64,000 bases of DNA from Leptobrachium leishanense (lineage: Eukaryota; Chordata; Amphibia; Anura; Megophryidae), in NCBI GenBank assembly GCA_009667805.1, contig CM019067.1, positions 243,199,721-243,263,720 on the forward strand, written 5' to 3'. The notes under the pieces are model-generated. The model was not told where the DNA came from. It did not search any database and was given only the letters and a program-made list of their open reading frames with translations. The position numbers and the translations under genes are program-made. Positions 33,306 through 44,968 of the stretch are shown one piece after another (position 1 is the first letter of the stretch; every line of letters begins with the position of its first letter).

Positions 33306-33386
33306 ACACGAGATATACAACGTTTTGTTGTATATATATATATATATATCCATATATTTATCTATTTATCTATCTATCCATACATA

Positions 33387-33466
33387 CACTATATTGCCAA
33401 AAGTATTCGCTCACCCATTCAAATGTGAGTCAAGGCAGGTGAGCGATTACTTTTGGCAATATAGTG
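33387..33466. mobile_element. 80-bp miniature of the 18960-20205 Tc1 family
   Basis: It consists of both Tc1 ends, CACTATATTGCCAAAAGTAT and TTACTTTTGGCAATATAGTG, with about 25 bp between the GGTGAGCG-type inner words, flanked by TA (33385-33386 and 33467-33468). It sits inside the ATCT array, whose TA dinucleotides offer many targets. Confidence 0.85.
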
Positions 33467-33523
33467 TATCTCTATCTATCATCTATCTATCTATCTATAC
33501 ATACATATATCTATCTACCCTTA

Positions 33524-33568
<45 letters not shown>

Positions 33569-33631
33569 CTATCTATCTATCTACCCCTATATATATATAT
33601 CTATATCTATCCATATCTCTATCTACCCCTA

Positions 33632-33677
<46 letters not shown>

Positions 33678-33732
33678 CCCCTATATCTATCTATCTATAC
33701 ATATCTCTATCTACCCCTATATCTATCTATCC

Positions 33733-33786
<54 letters not shown>

Positions 33787-33866
33787 ATATCAATATATAT
33801 CCATCTATCTATCCATCCATCTATTCATATATCTATCCATCCATCTATCTATTCATATATAAATAC

Positions 33867-33912
<46 letters not shown>

Positions 33913-33939
33913 ATCTATCAATCCCTACATATATCCATC

Positions 33940-34028
<89 letters not shown>

Positions 34029-34044
34029 ATCTATCAATCCCTAC

Positions 34045-34104
<60 letters not shown>

Positions 34105-34105
34105 C

Positions 34106-35596
34106 TAAAGCAGAGTTGGTGGGGATGCAGTAAGTGTGTGTGAAGCCAGAAGTGTTGCCATCCAATTGTCAGGATGGGTATCTATTAATACTATAGTCTA
34201 TATGTCATAAAAGGATTTCGAGTGTCTAGCTTAAACTAGAGTTTGTTTTCCGGACCATAACTTATACGAGACCTACATTTGCTCTGTATCTGGCATACCA
34301 GTTAAAGTGGAGGGGACATGGATCTTTTTTCTTTCTGGTAGTCTTCCCTACTAAAAGTTGAGGAAAAGAAATTGCTAAATCAATACAGAGTGAAAGAGAA
34401 CAAACTGTTGCAGACATATCAAGGGGTTAAAAAATAAGATAATTTATCTGTGCTTTATTATACTCTTAGACGCTGTGCGAAGAAGAAATAAAAGGGAGTT
34501 AGACCTTGGAGTGATGCAGCAGTCTTTATAGCTGTGTTTATTGGTCGCACTTGGAGACAGAGACCCCCGCAAGTTTTCCACTCTTTAAAATTAGTCACGG
34601 GGTCGATTCATAAGACGATTCATATGATTGTAGTCTGTAGGACAAGTACCAGCGCTGACAAGTAAAAAAAAAAAAAAACAATTAATCATTATTTATTTTT
34701 ATCCTCTCAAAGTAACAGCTTGCTCCAGACATGAAGGGGTTAATAAAGCATTCGGCTTCAAGGTCCTAAAATATTACTCTTCCCCTCTGTCTCTTCTGAA
34801 CTTACACACAGTTGTCTTACAAGACATGTTGTTTTGTTTTGTTTGTTTTTCTTTTAAAGGCAAAACATAAACAACAAACGTGCGTTGTTTAAAGAGTTGT
34901 GTCAAGAAAAAAAAACACAATAGAATAAAGACTCTTGATACAGTAACACTGGATGTGAGAATTCTAAAAGACACAGATAAACCTGGAATAAAAAAAGTAG
35001 CCATGCAAAATGACCATAGTTCAGGGCTGGAAGGGGGGAGTGTAGAAGGGGTGGAAGGGGCTGAAGACCCATATGAATAGAAAAGACTATGAAATAGAGA
35101 AAGAAAAGAAAAAAAGATTAAAGGGAGGGTCGGTAAAAGATATTTGAAGAGGTGTGTTAGGCAGAGAGCAGCCTGTCAGAATTCGAACCTCCCCTTTCCA
35201 TAATCAAGCCCTTACTCATATACTGAAGACAAAACTCCCACCGTCCCTCATTCACTCACTCACTTCAGGCAAATCCTCTCTGCCTGTCTCTTATTCACTC
35301 CCTCAGAGGCAGAGACAGAAGTCAGAGCTTTCTTTACTGACAAGTATTGCAGCACTTACTCAAAGCAGAGACAGAGAGAGAAACTTGCAAACAAAAAAAA
35401 CTACACTGAGAAACTTTTTTTGTGCTGCATTGATTTTTTTTTTCCAAAGAGGAAAAAGTATACTTATTTTTGAGGGAAGGATAATTATTTTTTTTTTTTA
35501 CACGAGACAAAAAAGAAGGAAAGCACTTACCTAGAAGAGTTTTTTTTTTTTTTAAAGAAAGAAAAAAAAAATAAGTCTCAGTAATCTGGTAGCAGG
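34106..35596 (+). promoter_or_regulatory. INHBA: INHBA upstream region and 5' UTR (limits unknown)
   Basis: This interval lies between the ATCT block and the start codon. It has no transposon that I recognise and is not CpG-rich. The last 450 bp are purine- and A/T-rich and most likely 5' UTR. An in-frame TAA at 35582-35584 shows that translation cannot begin further upstream in this frame without splicing. No convincing TATA box or start site can be named from sequence alone; AAAGATATTTGAAGAG near 35137-35152 is only a weak AT-rich candidate. Confidence 0.4.
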
Positions 35597-35963
35597 ATGG
35601 CAGGGAACACACTATATGGATTTTTGCTGGTATTTTTTTGCTGGATTATAGTCAAGGGGTCTCCAACTCCTGGATCAGTCATTGACTGCCCGTCCTGTGC
35701 TCTGGCCAAATTCCATAAGGATGTGCCCAGTTCTGAAAGGGATATGGTGGAAGCAGTCAAAAAGCACATACTGAATATGCTGCACTTGAGGGACAGACCT
35801 AACATCACACAGGCAGTGCCTAAAGCAGCTCTACTGAATGCCATTAAAAAACTGCATGTGGGGAAAGTGGGAGAAGATGGTCAAGTCCAAATAAAGGATG
35901 ACATTAGTGCCATGAATGAAGCCTCGGACCAAACTTCGGAGATCATCACTTTTGCTGAATCAG
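35597..35963 (+). CDS. INHBA: Inhibin/activin beta-A subunit precursor, coding exon 1
   Basis: Encodes residues 1-122 and the first base of codon 123. INHBA is a secreted TGF-beta family subunit: two beta-A chains make activin A, and beta-A plus an alpha chain makes inhibin A, which act on FSH release, gonads and embryonic tissues. Residues 1 to about 21 form a signal peptide with a hydrophobic core (FLLVFFCWIIV). The rest is N-terminal prodomain, including a CPSC motif (31-34), MVEAVKKHILNMLHL (50-64), a possible N-glycosylation site N69-I-T, and KAALLNAIKKLHVGKVGEDG (76-95). The start is set by A at -3 and G at +4 and by an in-frame stop 12 bases upstream. The exon ends at CAG|GTGGGT, a good donor. 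It joins exon 2 in frame at the usual INHBA intron position after 'TFAESG'. Confidence 0.95.
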
Positions 35964-36543
35964 GTGGGTGACCTTAGTACTTTAAGAACTTGCTTTATCC
36001 TGACACTCCTCTCTGTAGAAACTTTTTTTTCTTCTTTTAGCAAATACTTCAGTTTTACTATCTGCTGACTTAAATGTCCTGGTGTAAGGGGCACTAACTG
36101 AACAATAATGTGTTTTTCATTGATTTAACCTTGGCTGTAGAATGCCTGTTTACACTTGCTAAATTCACAGGCAATGAGTTATCTCTCAGTGATCTTTAAC
36201 AAAGTACTAGTGTATGTAAGAAAGAGGGGAGGGAGAAAGGGGGAGAGAAGAGGAGAGGGACAGGTTATTCTTCAAAAACAGTACCACAAGTCTGACTGAA
36301 GAGTGTCAAAATAATATATCTGCAGCCTGAGGTTATGTTTTCACCATTGACCAAGTCGTTTGCAAAAATAATAATTATCTTCATGGCTCATTTTAAAAAC
36401 AAACACAACAATGATATATTTGGTCCAACAGGTTTAACGTCACAGAATGTTATTGCAAGAATGCTAACAAAATATGGCCATTATTTATGTTTACCTTTAT
36501 TACCCTCATGGATGTTAATACCGGCTAAAAATCAGGATACATT

Positions 36544-37366
36544 GGGCAATATTCCAAAGTTGGTGCTAACTTAACCAGAGCTGTTGTGAACTTAACAACT
36601 CTATGGGCACTGTTCCCTAGTGAACGTTAATGTTAGTGTCTGGATGTGCAAGCGTTATAGCCAGGATAAGTGACTTTAACTCATGCCCCCATATTACATT
36701 CCTGATGTTAAACCCATAAGAAACCACTTAGTGCATTGTTTTTTGTGTTAGCTGCCGCAAGCTTACTGTACTTAATATGGGAAGAGCAATCTTTAATTAG
36801 CATTAGGATAAGTAAGGTATTACAAAGTGCTAGCGCTAATTACTGTCTGGACGTTGAAGGCAAAATTTGGGCAAGTCCTAAAATATCCCCCTACCCCCCC
36901 CCCCACTCATAGATCCAATACTCACCTCTCATCCCGGTGGCCCGATCCGCTGTTTCTTGTCACTGGGAGCAGAGTGAGACTGGGAGCAAATAGTTCCCAG
37001 TCTCCATCCGCGATCACTCCGTGGCGCTGCCCGATCACGCACGAGCTAGATCGCACAGGGCTCGCAGCCCAGAAGTGAAAGCCTCCAAGGAGTTCTATGG
37101 ACTCCAGAAGGCAACACTTGCAGCAGCGCAGAAGAGCTACCGCGACTATCCCAGCGGTTAGCGTTGTGTTCCGGTGTGAGGTGCTGAGACAGCGCCTGCC
37201 CCGAAATACCTCATTAACATGGGGATGCTACGGGGAAAACCGCAGGCACAGATTTTGCCTGTTAGCATCCCCATGATAGTGTTAAGAAAGGAATATGGCC
37301 CTATAATGGCTTTGGCAAGTTAACAACAACTCTGGTTAAGTTAGCACCAACTATGGAATAGAGCCC
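36544..37366. mobile_element. GGGC-ended Harbinger-like element in the INHBA intron
   Basis: Ends are GGGCAATATTCCAAAGTTGG, then TGCTAACTTAACCAGAG, and inversely CTCTGGTTAAGTTAGCACCA, then ACTATGGAATAGAGCCC. Inside is a further inverted pair around GGGGATGCTA (about 37220) and TAGCATCCCC (about 37262). Related elements are at 4239-4949, 15895-16025, 22586-22990 and 44675-44937. No transposase is seen. The flanking duplication is unclear here. Confidence 0.65.
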
Positions 37367-40000
37367 TATGTTTCTAGCTGCTCAGGCAATTTGATAGTTA
37401 ATAAGTGCTAGGCAGTTACAGCGCACTGCTAAGCAGCTTACAGCTGTGAAAATTAAGCAAAATTCCACAACAGAGCATAGTCTGACCCCTTGTCAGCGAT
37501 TTGGACAACACACTACACCACGGTCCTTATGCGGCAGCATCCTCCTTACCCTTTTACCAAGACAGACTTCTGTCCTCTGAAAACACAGCAACATCAAAAG
37601 AACAAGCCCCCAGATCAATAAAAAGTTCAAGTGCAAATCGAAAGTCTGTAAACATATTTCAAAATTGTTTAAAAACTCCCTGAATCCCACTTCCAGTATT
37701 CTTTCCGTATGTCCATTCATGGAAATAAAGTCATCTTCATCATACCCAGGTCAGGTTGTAAAGTAACTATGCAAGTCAGACCAAGGGCTGTCAAACATAA
37801 GACTGGCTTGTGCTTCTCTTAAAATCAATTGTTGTGTGAAAAAAGTAGCATTTTATCTCATCACCAAGCCAGTTTGCAAAGAATGCCATTGTTTAGTGCG
37901 GCGTATCGAGGTCTTAAGTATGTGCGGGACTGCTAAGCAATTTTTGTTTAAAGTGCGCTGCAGCAATATAAACAATTAAAGCAGCACTCAAAGTTTCCAG
38001 TCTTGAAGACCTGTTGACTCAGATGTTCTGTCTGCAGAAATGCCTTGCAGAAGTGTGCACGGCTTTCAAATGAGACATTCTTTCGCCAGTGGTTTTTGCA
38101 GCTTCTGTGTATACAGCCAAGCACTTGTGTTCTGCGCCCCTTGTCAACAGGACTACGCTGCCCGATCTGCGAGGACTTCAGGTCGCTGAGATGGTTTGGA
38201 AGCCGGGCAGTCCGTGTGTGGATGCTGCAATGCACAGCTCTTTCATAAGAGGTTTAAAGCGGTTTGCGTGACACACTTTGTAAAGTCTCATTGTGAACAG
38301 AAAGAGTTAAGTACAAGGAGAAATTCGCAGATTCCCCCTTGCTTGCAACACGCGGCTGCTTTGTCAAAATAATCTTGCTTGGCATGCTGCGAGAGCTCCC
38401 TACGTGAGATAAATATAGGTATTACCCTTATGGCTTTATTAAAAGTGGAGCCAACACACTAACGTGAATGGCAATTTTTCTCGACATGTGTCTGCGTAGT
38501 ACTTAGTTACCGTTTCCTTGGAATCTGTACGGTTCACGCAATACAAGGATCTTACAATATTAGTGGAGAATGAAATAGCTGCTCTTCCAGGGATGCTCAG
38601 GAAGTCAGTTTTTTTTACAGTTAGGTAGAACCAAGCAATCTGTTTCAGATGGTTTCAGAATTCCACATGTTTTCCAAACAGGGAGAAACTCTTCAGTCTA
38701 GGCAACAGATGACTTTTTCCTTGAGTATTTTTTTTTCTTTTAATTTAGTAAATCCCTCAATAGTGTCCAGTATTGAACCTTGTTTCGTGGCTGCAACACA
38801 GCTGGTCTGTGATGTCATACCTTCAGTTGGTCTTTGTACTTCCGCTGGGTTACTCTGCGTCCATGGAAAAGCTTTCTGAGTCATGCTATCCGATTTGCTG
38901 GCGCTCTTAATAGCCAAAAAAAATGTATTTAAGAAAGTCAATACTGCTAACCAGTTTTCACACTGAGTGGGGAAAAAAAAGAAGAAAAAGAGGAGTAAAC
39001 TCTCTAAAAAGTCATATCAGGACAGGTGAATTCACCACGACTAATGTATTCCTCAGATATTCCACTAGACCGACTTTCATAAATTGAAGATCAATGTTGC
39101 TGTCAAGAGCTTAGAAAATTATTTACTGCTTCATTGGTACCCAACGAACTAGGAGGAGATTTTCTCCTTGCAGAGCGCTCTCCGTCTTTCAAGATCAGGT
39201 GCTTTCTCACAGCTTGGCTTAAAATTCGAGGTAATTTAGGGTCTGGATTTTTCATCTTAAGTGACAACCAAGACCGCGTTTAACTCCAGTTTAGGCAGGA
39301 AAGCATATTGCAGGGTTTTTCCTTCAGTTTTGTGTTAACACAGTTGTGATGTCGATAGTAAAAACAGTTTATGAGCTTATTATTATGCAAGAGGTCTAAT
39401 CCTCAACATATTTCTGGAATATCAAGAACGCATATCTGCCATTTGGGGCGCGCCAATAACTCCCCTTTTCTGCAAACCAGCACATTAGTCAGTTAACTGC
39501 TAACAAGTGATATAATGCCAAACGGAATATTATTAAATTGGCTTATTGACAACAAAATGATTCAACAGTATTTCACACCACTGCTATGAAAACATACACC
39601 CTGCACTTTCATCATTTTGCATTTTTTTCCCCTTCGCCTTAATTTTTAAGCCATAAATTGATAACTCTCAAATATTCCCTTTTAAAAGGTGTGTTTGGTA
39701 AACAATCATATATTTCTCTTTTATATGTGCTAACCTGTTGCAGTCAATAAATGAGTCCTTAAAATATCCACTAGAGGGCAGTAGTCACTGCAAACTAAAC
39801 TGCATTCCTCAAGTTGCTGGGTTTTTTCCCCCTGAAGACATCACATGCAGAATCCAAAAAGTAAACCCTTATTGGTTATCTGCCGTCCTATCTCATATCA
39901 AGACTGCTTATATATATATATATGCATCTTCATTCGCTTGAAAAATAATACACAAAATAGACCTGTGAATTTCTATTAAAGCAAAGGAAAGCTGTCAATT
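37367..40000. other. INHBA intron, no repeats recognised
   Basis: About 2.6 kb of complex sequence without a recognisable transposon. Open frames at 37493-38271 and 38649-38941 look accidental: short, overlapping on both strands, without motifs. A short (TA)n is at 39909-39922. It could hold regulatory elements, but nothing specific can be named. Confidence 0.4.
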
Positions 40001-40003
40001 TCC

Positions 40004-40210
40004 CACCGGCTGGGTGGACTAGAGGTAACATCACTGCTCTGCATGGAGAGAGCCTGTGGAGACATGGGTTCAATCCCAGCAAGAGCACCTCTCCAGTAGG
40101 TGTCCTTGGGCAAGACACCTAACGGTACATACTCGCCACCCAGGACATACTTGAAAACAAGAGAAATCTTGATGTATCCTTCCTGGTAAAATCCTTTCTC
40201 AAAAAAAAAT
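40004..40210 (+). mobile_element. tRNA-derived SINE
   Basis: The tRNA-like head has a box A-like TGGACTAGAGGTAACATCA and a box B-like GGGTTCAATCCC, then GTCCTTGGGCAAGACACCTA, a motif common in fish and frog SINEs, and a tail TATCCTTCCTGGTAAAAT with poly(A). It is not a functional tRNA gene. Related copies are at 49115-49303 (minus), 41214-41432 (3' part) and 60608-60692 (tail only). Confidence 0.7.
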
Positions 40211-40237
40211 TGGTTTCAAATTCTGTGGGTACAGGTA

Positions 40238-40350
40238 TTTATGAAGTGCCACTAAGTTCCATAGCGCTGTACAATGGAAGAGACAAAATAACAAATATAC
40301 ATATAAATTAAACAGTAGGAGAGAGGACCCTGCTCGAAAGGGTTAAACAA
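40238..40350 (-). mobile_element. LINE 3' end fragment (L2/CR1-type)
   Basis: Inverted copy of the 6070-6235 tail: CCATAGCGCTGTACAATGGA and ACAGTAGGAGAGAGGACCCT read as its reverse complement. It lies directly behind the SINE. Confidence 0.6.
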
Positions 40351-40601
40351 AAGGCAGCTGGGAAGGATCCAGGTAAAATATGCTTTTTATGAAATGAACC
40401 ATTGTATCTATATGCTGGATGGATCAACAACAAAACATCAGGTGATCCTGTGCTATCTGTATTGCAATTCAACATGGACAAAGTGACGTTGGCTGAAAAA
40501 TGCCCAGTTAATTAGTTATTAAACGGAAAGTCGACAGCATTCAGAATTCAGGGAATGTATCCTAAATTGAAATTGAAAATGCAATATTTCCTCCATTTAA
40601 A

Positions 40602-40604
<3 letters not shown>

Positions 40605-40633
<29 letters not shown>
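40605..40633. repeat. (TA)n microsatellite
   Basis: Uninterrupted TA repeat of about 29 bp. Confidence 0.9.
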
Positions 40634-40637
<4 letters not shown>

Positions 40638-40726
40638 CTCTGGATAGTTAGATGCTGACTTGCAGACAAGTTTAATTGAAATAAAGGTGATGTGACTGTA
40701 GTGCTTAACAATTTGAGAAACACTAT

Positions 40727-40917
40727 CAGGGTTATTCAGAGAGCGTGAAAAGCAGGAGAATGACTGGAGAATGAAAAATTCTAGGTCAAAATAGCCAAAC
40801 CAGAAAAATTCTCCCTTTCATCTCACTTTCCAAATCAGCTATTTTGACCTAGAATTTTTCATTCTCCAGTCATTCTCCAGTCATTCTCCTGCTTTTCACG
40901 CTCTCTGAATAACCCTG
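40727..40917. mobile_element. CAGGGTTATTCAG MITE
   Basis: Ends CAGGGTTATTCAGAGAGCGT and ACGCTCTCTGAATAACCCTG are perfect inverses over 20 bp, flanked by TAT (40724-40726 and 40918-40920). A CATTCTCCAGT word is duplicated in the right arm. Length 191 bp. Confidence 0.8.
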
Positions 40918-41213
40918 TATGTTTAAATTGTTTGCATTTTATCTACAAAAGGTAAAAAAGTCCACTTTTTGGGATAAAAATAGTTAATTCATAAATCAGA
41001 GGTAATAAATGGACCCTGTTAAAGTTTGAATTACTTATATATTACCTTTCACGCAATTCTCCAAAACGTTGCCAACCTGTGAGAGGAAAGCAAACTGTAG
41101 CCACGCCATAGGAGTGTACATATATCTTCATGTCTCTTTAAATCTTAGTTATACAGTACATAGCTGTAGGGCGTCTATTTTCTAATTAGGAAACATCTAA
41201 CTCATCAGAAGAC

Positions 41214-41432
41214 GCCACCAGCGAGTGTCCTTGGGCAAGACACATAACGATATGGATGCGTCTACCTCACAAAATACTTGTACCTTTCATAGCTTGTAAG
41301 CTCCCTTGGGAACAGGGTCCCCCTGAATCAGGCTGTATCATCCATGTGTGGTATTCTAATGTATAAACCCCTTGTACACTGATCTTGTAAAGCGCTGTGG
41401 AATTTATGGCGCTATATAAATAAAGGATAATA
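41214..41432 (+). mobile_element. SINE 3' part with LINE-like tail
   Basis: GTGTCCTTGGGCAAGACACA is followed by TTGTAAGCTCCCTTGGGAAC and then GTAAAGCGCTGTGGAATTTA, GGCGCTATATAAATAAAGGA and (AAT)n. The SINE body therefore runs into a tail of the LINE 3'-end type, as expected when a SINE uses a LINE's machinery. Confidence 0.6.
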
Positions 41433-42150
41433 ATAATCCTAGCCCCACTGCTTTGCCAATATCCTATGACTGCCCTGTGCTTTGATATCTTCCTTCTGCT
41501 ACCATTTATGTGATTTTCCTAGGCCTGGCCAACTATTTGTAGAAAAAAAACAGTACCCTGCACATGGTTTTCTAGTTTCCCTGAAAATTCTCTCTTTTCA
41601 GAATATCAACCTAGTTGACCATCTTTATCACACTTTAGCTCATTCTCCTGCTAGATACACTGTGCCTACAGCACTTATTGTCCCATAATTCATATATTTA
41701 CTGTATGCAGTAAGATTCAAACCTGGCATGTGGGAAACGTTTGACTGAATCATTGTTTTAGCTCTTACCATGTGTACCCCCATAATAATGTTCAACTTTG
41801 GCACCCCAAAAGTCTCACCCACTATAAGGAGCCAGGATAACCAAAATGTTGTTTAGAGGCAATAAGATGCCAAATTTAAGTATCACTATTTTGAACAGTA
41901 TGCTTTTATCACCTTATTTCCATTTTCCCCTTTGTCTTTCCTATTCTGAAGGTTTATAAACAATGGGGATGATTTAAATGGTAGTATGTCAAGTCCAATT
42001 GATGTGCAATGACTTTACTATGAAACGAAGAATTCTGTAAATTCCTTAGAATTCGCAGGAATTCACACGAAGTTCACCCATCCATAAGACATACTTTGCA
42101 AACTATCCAAATGTGGATTGCAGACGTGTGACTTCTAAACTATTCTTCAT
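41433..42150. other. INHBA intron, unassigned
   Basis: No gene or repeat family recognised between the SINE and the ATCT microsatellite. Confidence 0.35.
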
Positions 42151-42156
42151 GGGGGA

Positions 42157-42622
42157 ATCTATCTATCTATCTATCTATCGTTCTGTCTATCTATTTTTTA
42201 TCTATCCTTCTATCATTTGTCTGTCTGCCTATCTATCTATCCATCTCTATCTATAACTGGTCATTATCAATCTATTGTTCTATCTATCTATCTATCATTT
42301 GTATATCTAGCTATCATATGTCTGTCTGTCTTTCTAGTATCCATCTCTATCTATAATTGGTCATTATCTATCTATCATCTATCTATCATTCTATCTATCA
42401 TTTGTCTCTCTGACTATCTATCTATCTCTATCTATAATTGGTCATTATCTATCTCTATCTATAATTGGTCATTATCTATCTATCTCTATCTATAATTGGT
42501 CATTATCTATCTATCTCTATAAGTGGTCATTATCTATCTGTCTAGATCTATAAGTGGTCATTATCTATCTATCTATATCTATAAGTGGTCATTATCTATC
42601 TATCTATATCTATAAGTGGTCA

Positions 42623-42658
<36 letters not shown>

Positions 42659-42673
42659 ATCTATAAGTGGTCA

Positions 42674-42721
<48 letters not shown>

Positions 42722-42736
42722 ATCTATAAGTGGTTA

Positions 42737-42768
<32 letters not shown>

Positions 42769-42979
42769 ATCTATAAGTGGTCATTATCTATCTATCTTTA
42801 TCTATAAGTGGTCATTGTCTATCTATATCTATAAGTGGTCATTATCTATCTATCTATCTATATATCTATAAGTGGTCACTATCTATCTATCTATCTATCT
42901 ATCTATCTCTATAAGTGGTCATTATCTATCTATCTATATCTATAAGTGGTCGTTGTCTATCTATATCTATAAGTGGTCA

Positions 42980-43032
<53 letters not shown>

Positions 43033-43035
43033 GTC

Positions 43036-43084
<49 letters not shown>

Positions 43085-43126
43085 ATCTATAAGTGGTCGT
43101 TGTCTATCTATATCTATAAGTGGTCA

Positions 43127-43203
<77 letters not shown>

Positions 43204-43245
43204 GTCATTATCTATCTATCTATCTATCTATCTACCTCTCATCTA
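42157..43245. repeat. Compound ATCT microsatellite with ATAAGTGGTCA units
   Basis: Blocks of (ATCT)n alternate with a conserved ATCTATAAGTGGTCATTATC motif (earlier copies ATAATTGGTCATTATC), giving a higher-order array of at least 15 such motifs. Long Ile/Tyr/Leu/Ser-rich frames here are artefacts. Confidence 0.95.
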
Positions 43246-43259
43246 AATGTTTATATGTG

Positions 43260-44550
43260 CTATCTAGCTATCATATATCTATATCAGTTCATCTACCTAT
43301 CATCTACATGTCTATTCAAAACCATGTATAATACACCATATACATATATGGATGAAAAGAGGTGTTGTGCATATTTTCCATAATTCTTGGAATAGTAACA
43401 TTTGGCATTTACAACAGAAACTCCTAAAAAACTATCCTATTTTTAAACTCAGATCTACAACTATTCAAATGTTCCAGCTGCCTTCTCCAAATGTCACTTT
43501 TATCCAAATGTAGCCATATTCACCAAATGACTTAATCATCCACATTGTGTTAAGTGGTAGCCCATAAGTCATTAGACAGAATCGTATTACTTCTTGTATA
43601 ACCACAAAAGCTAAATCACCGGTAACTTTCCTGGCAGTGGATCCACTTAGTATTTTTATACTGCTCGTGGTATTAATTTCAAATACTGCTGTGCAATGCA
43701 TCAGAGTACCTTCAGCAGAGAAAAAAAGCAAAAAAAGGAAATGTACAAGGAGAGAGTTTATTTTTGGCTAATTTAACTGTTGGTATGTTTATCATCTAGG
43801 AGACGGTGTGTCATGCCAAGATATCTTACAAAAAATCATTACAAGAGTGGAACATACACAGTAATTTATACAAGTGCTGTGTATGGAATATCACAACCAA
43901 AGAGATACTCATAATATGCCAATATTCCTAACAAGGTTCAGTTATATAGTCTTCCCTTAGTGAGACTTTATTTGCTTGGTCAGGCTATTATTTTACATGC
44001 ATTGAGTTTCGTAAAGAGTGTTACTATTCAGCATGTGTTGTTTTAAGAGATCTTGGCTTGTTACATGAATATTTTACCCCCTTCTCCTAAAAATGTGTTC
44101 TTCCAATCTGATGAAATGCCTGTCCTGTTCTTTCAATATTTATGTTACTGATACCTTAGTGCTTGATAATAGTGTGTCACTCAAATTCCCAGCGACCGTA
44201 GCCAAAATACGACATCTGCATTACTAGTCATATATTGTAACTATTTCTTGACAACACTTAGTGGCTTGGCTCTATTGTCTACTTTAAAACTCATAATTAA
44301 TATATTTGAAACTCAGCATGGAGCGTACAAAACATTTACTGAGATCAAATGGCATGGTACCATATTATAGAACTTATGCACCAAATGACTAGTTTGTAGT
44401 TGAGGAGTTTGGGGCAGAGAGTTTTTAAAAATACATGATCCCATTAGAAATTATAGTACCTTAATAAAAAAGACACAGTAACACAGTAATCAATGTCATA
44501 CTGCTAAGAGGGTCCCATACAATACTCAATGGATGATCCCCAAATAGACA
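43260..44550. other. INHBA intron, unassigned
   Basis: No gene or transposon recognised. A short (ATCT)n is at 44551-44570. Confidence 0.35.
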
Positions 44551-44674
44551 CATCTATCTATCTATCTATCTACCTCTATTTCTATGTTTGTCTAGTTATT
44601 AAATGTGTATGTTTTGGTTCTTGAAAGAAACTGGGTATTGTGGGAAATGTAGTTCCAAAGCCCCTACTGCTAGA

Positions 44675-44937
44675 CTCCCGTCTGGTGTAAACTTAACCAG
44701 AGCAATGGTAAACTTTACAACATAGACTTTAATGCAGGGGTGTCCAAACTCCAGTCCACCAGATGTTCCTGAGCTACAACTCCCATGCTTCTCCATCCAT
44801 TTAATGCAGTCAGAGATTTCTGGGAGTTGTAGTTCAGAAACATCTGGGGGGCCGAAGTTTGGAGATCCCTGCTTTAATGGATCTGGTAACATTAGCAGAA
44901 CTCTGGTTAAGTTTACAACAGGCTTGTAATTTAGCCC
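44675..44937. mobile_element. GGGC-family MITE carrying a nested hAT MITE
   Basis: Inner arms TGTAAACTTAACCAGAG (left) and CTCTGGTTAAGTTTACAACA (right) match the sub-terminal arms of 36544-37366. The right end reads TTGTAATTTAGCCCC. The left terminus is degraded. The centre is replaced by a separate 137-bp element. Confidence 0.6.
44735..44871. mobile_element. hAT-like MITE with exact 8-bp TSD
   Basis: Ends CAGGGGTGTCCAAACTCC and inversely GTTTGGAGATCCCTG are flanked by CTTTAATG on both sides (44727-44734 and 44872-44879). Inside is the pair ACAACTCCCA / TGGGAGTTGT. It sits in the loop of the older GGGC-family MITE. Confidence 0.85.
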
Positions 44938-44968
44938 CTCGTTTTGCTGAAGAACCCTGGAATATATA

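Larger units (their letters stand above)
32099..34105. repeat. (ATCT)n microsatellite block, about 2 kb
   Basis: Long runs of ATCT with variants such as CTACCCTTAT and CCATCCATCTATTCAT, in places repeated as a higher-order unit. Two elements interrupt it, at 32218-32394 and 33387-33466. Long open frames rich in Ile, Tyr, Leu and Ser are artefacts of the repeat. The block ends about 1.5 kb before the INHBA start codon. Confidence 0.95.

Noticed and set aside
33325..34029. A 234-residue open frame rich in Ile, Tyr, Leu and Ser
   Set aside because: It is a translation of the (ATCT)n microsatellite, which has no stops in this frame. The same holds for 33464-33862 and for the frames in 42217-43383.
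35154..35534. 126-residue open frame just upstream of INHBA
   Set aside because: Low-complexity, no motif, overlapping frames on the other strand, and lies in the probable 5' UTR.
37493..38271. Clustered open frames in the INHBA intron, possible extra gene or exon
   Set aside because: Short frames on both strands without motifs, splice pairs or similarity. INHBA is known to have two coding exons and the frame joins directly.
40004..40210. Possible tRNA gene (box A- and box B-like sequences)
   Set aside because: It cannot form a full cloverleaf, is followed by a SINE body and A-rich tail, and related copies occur elsewhere in the window, so it is a SINE.
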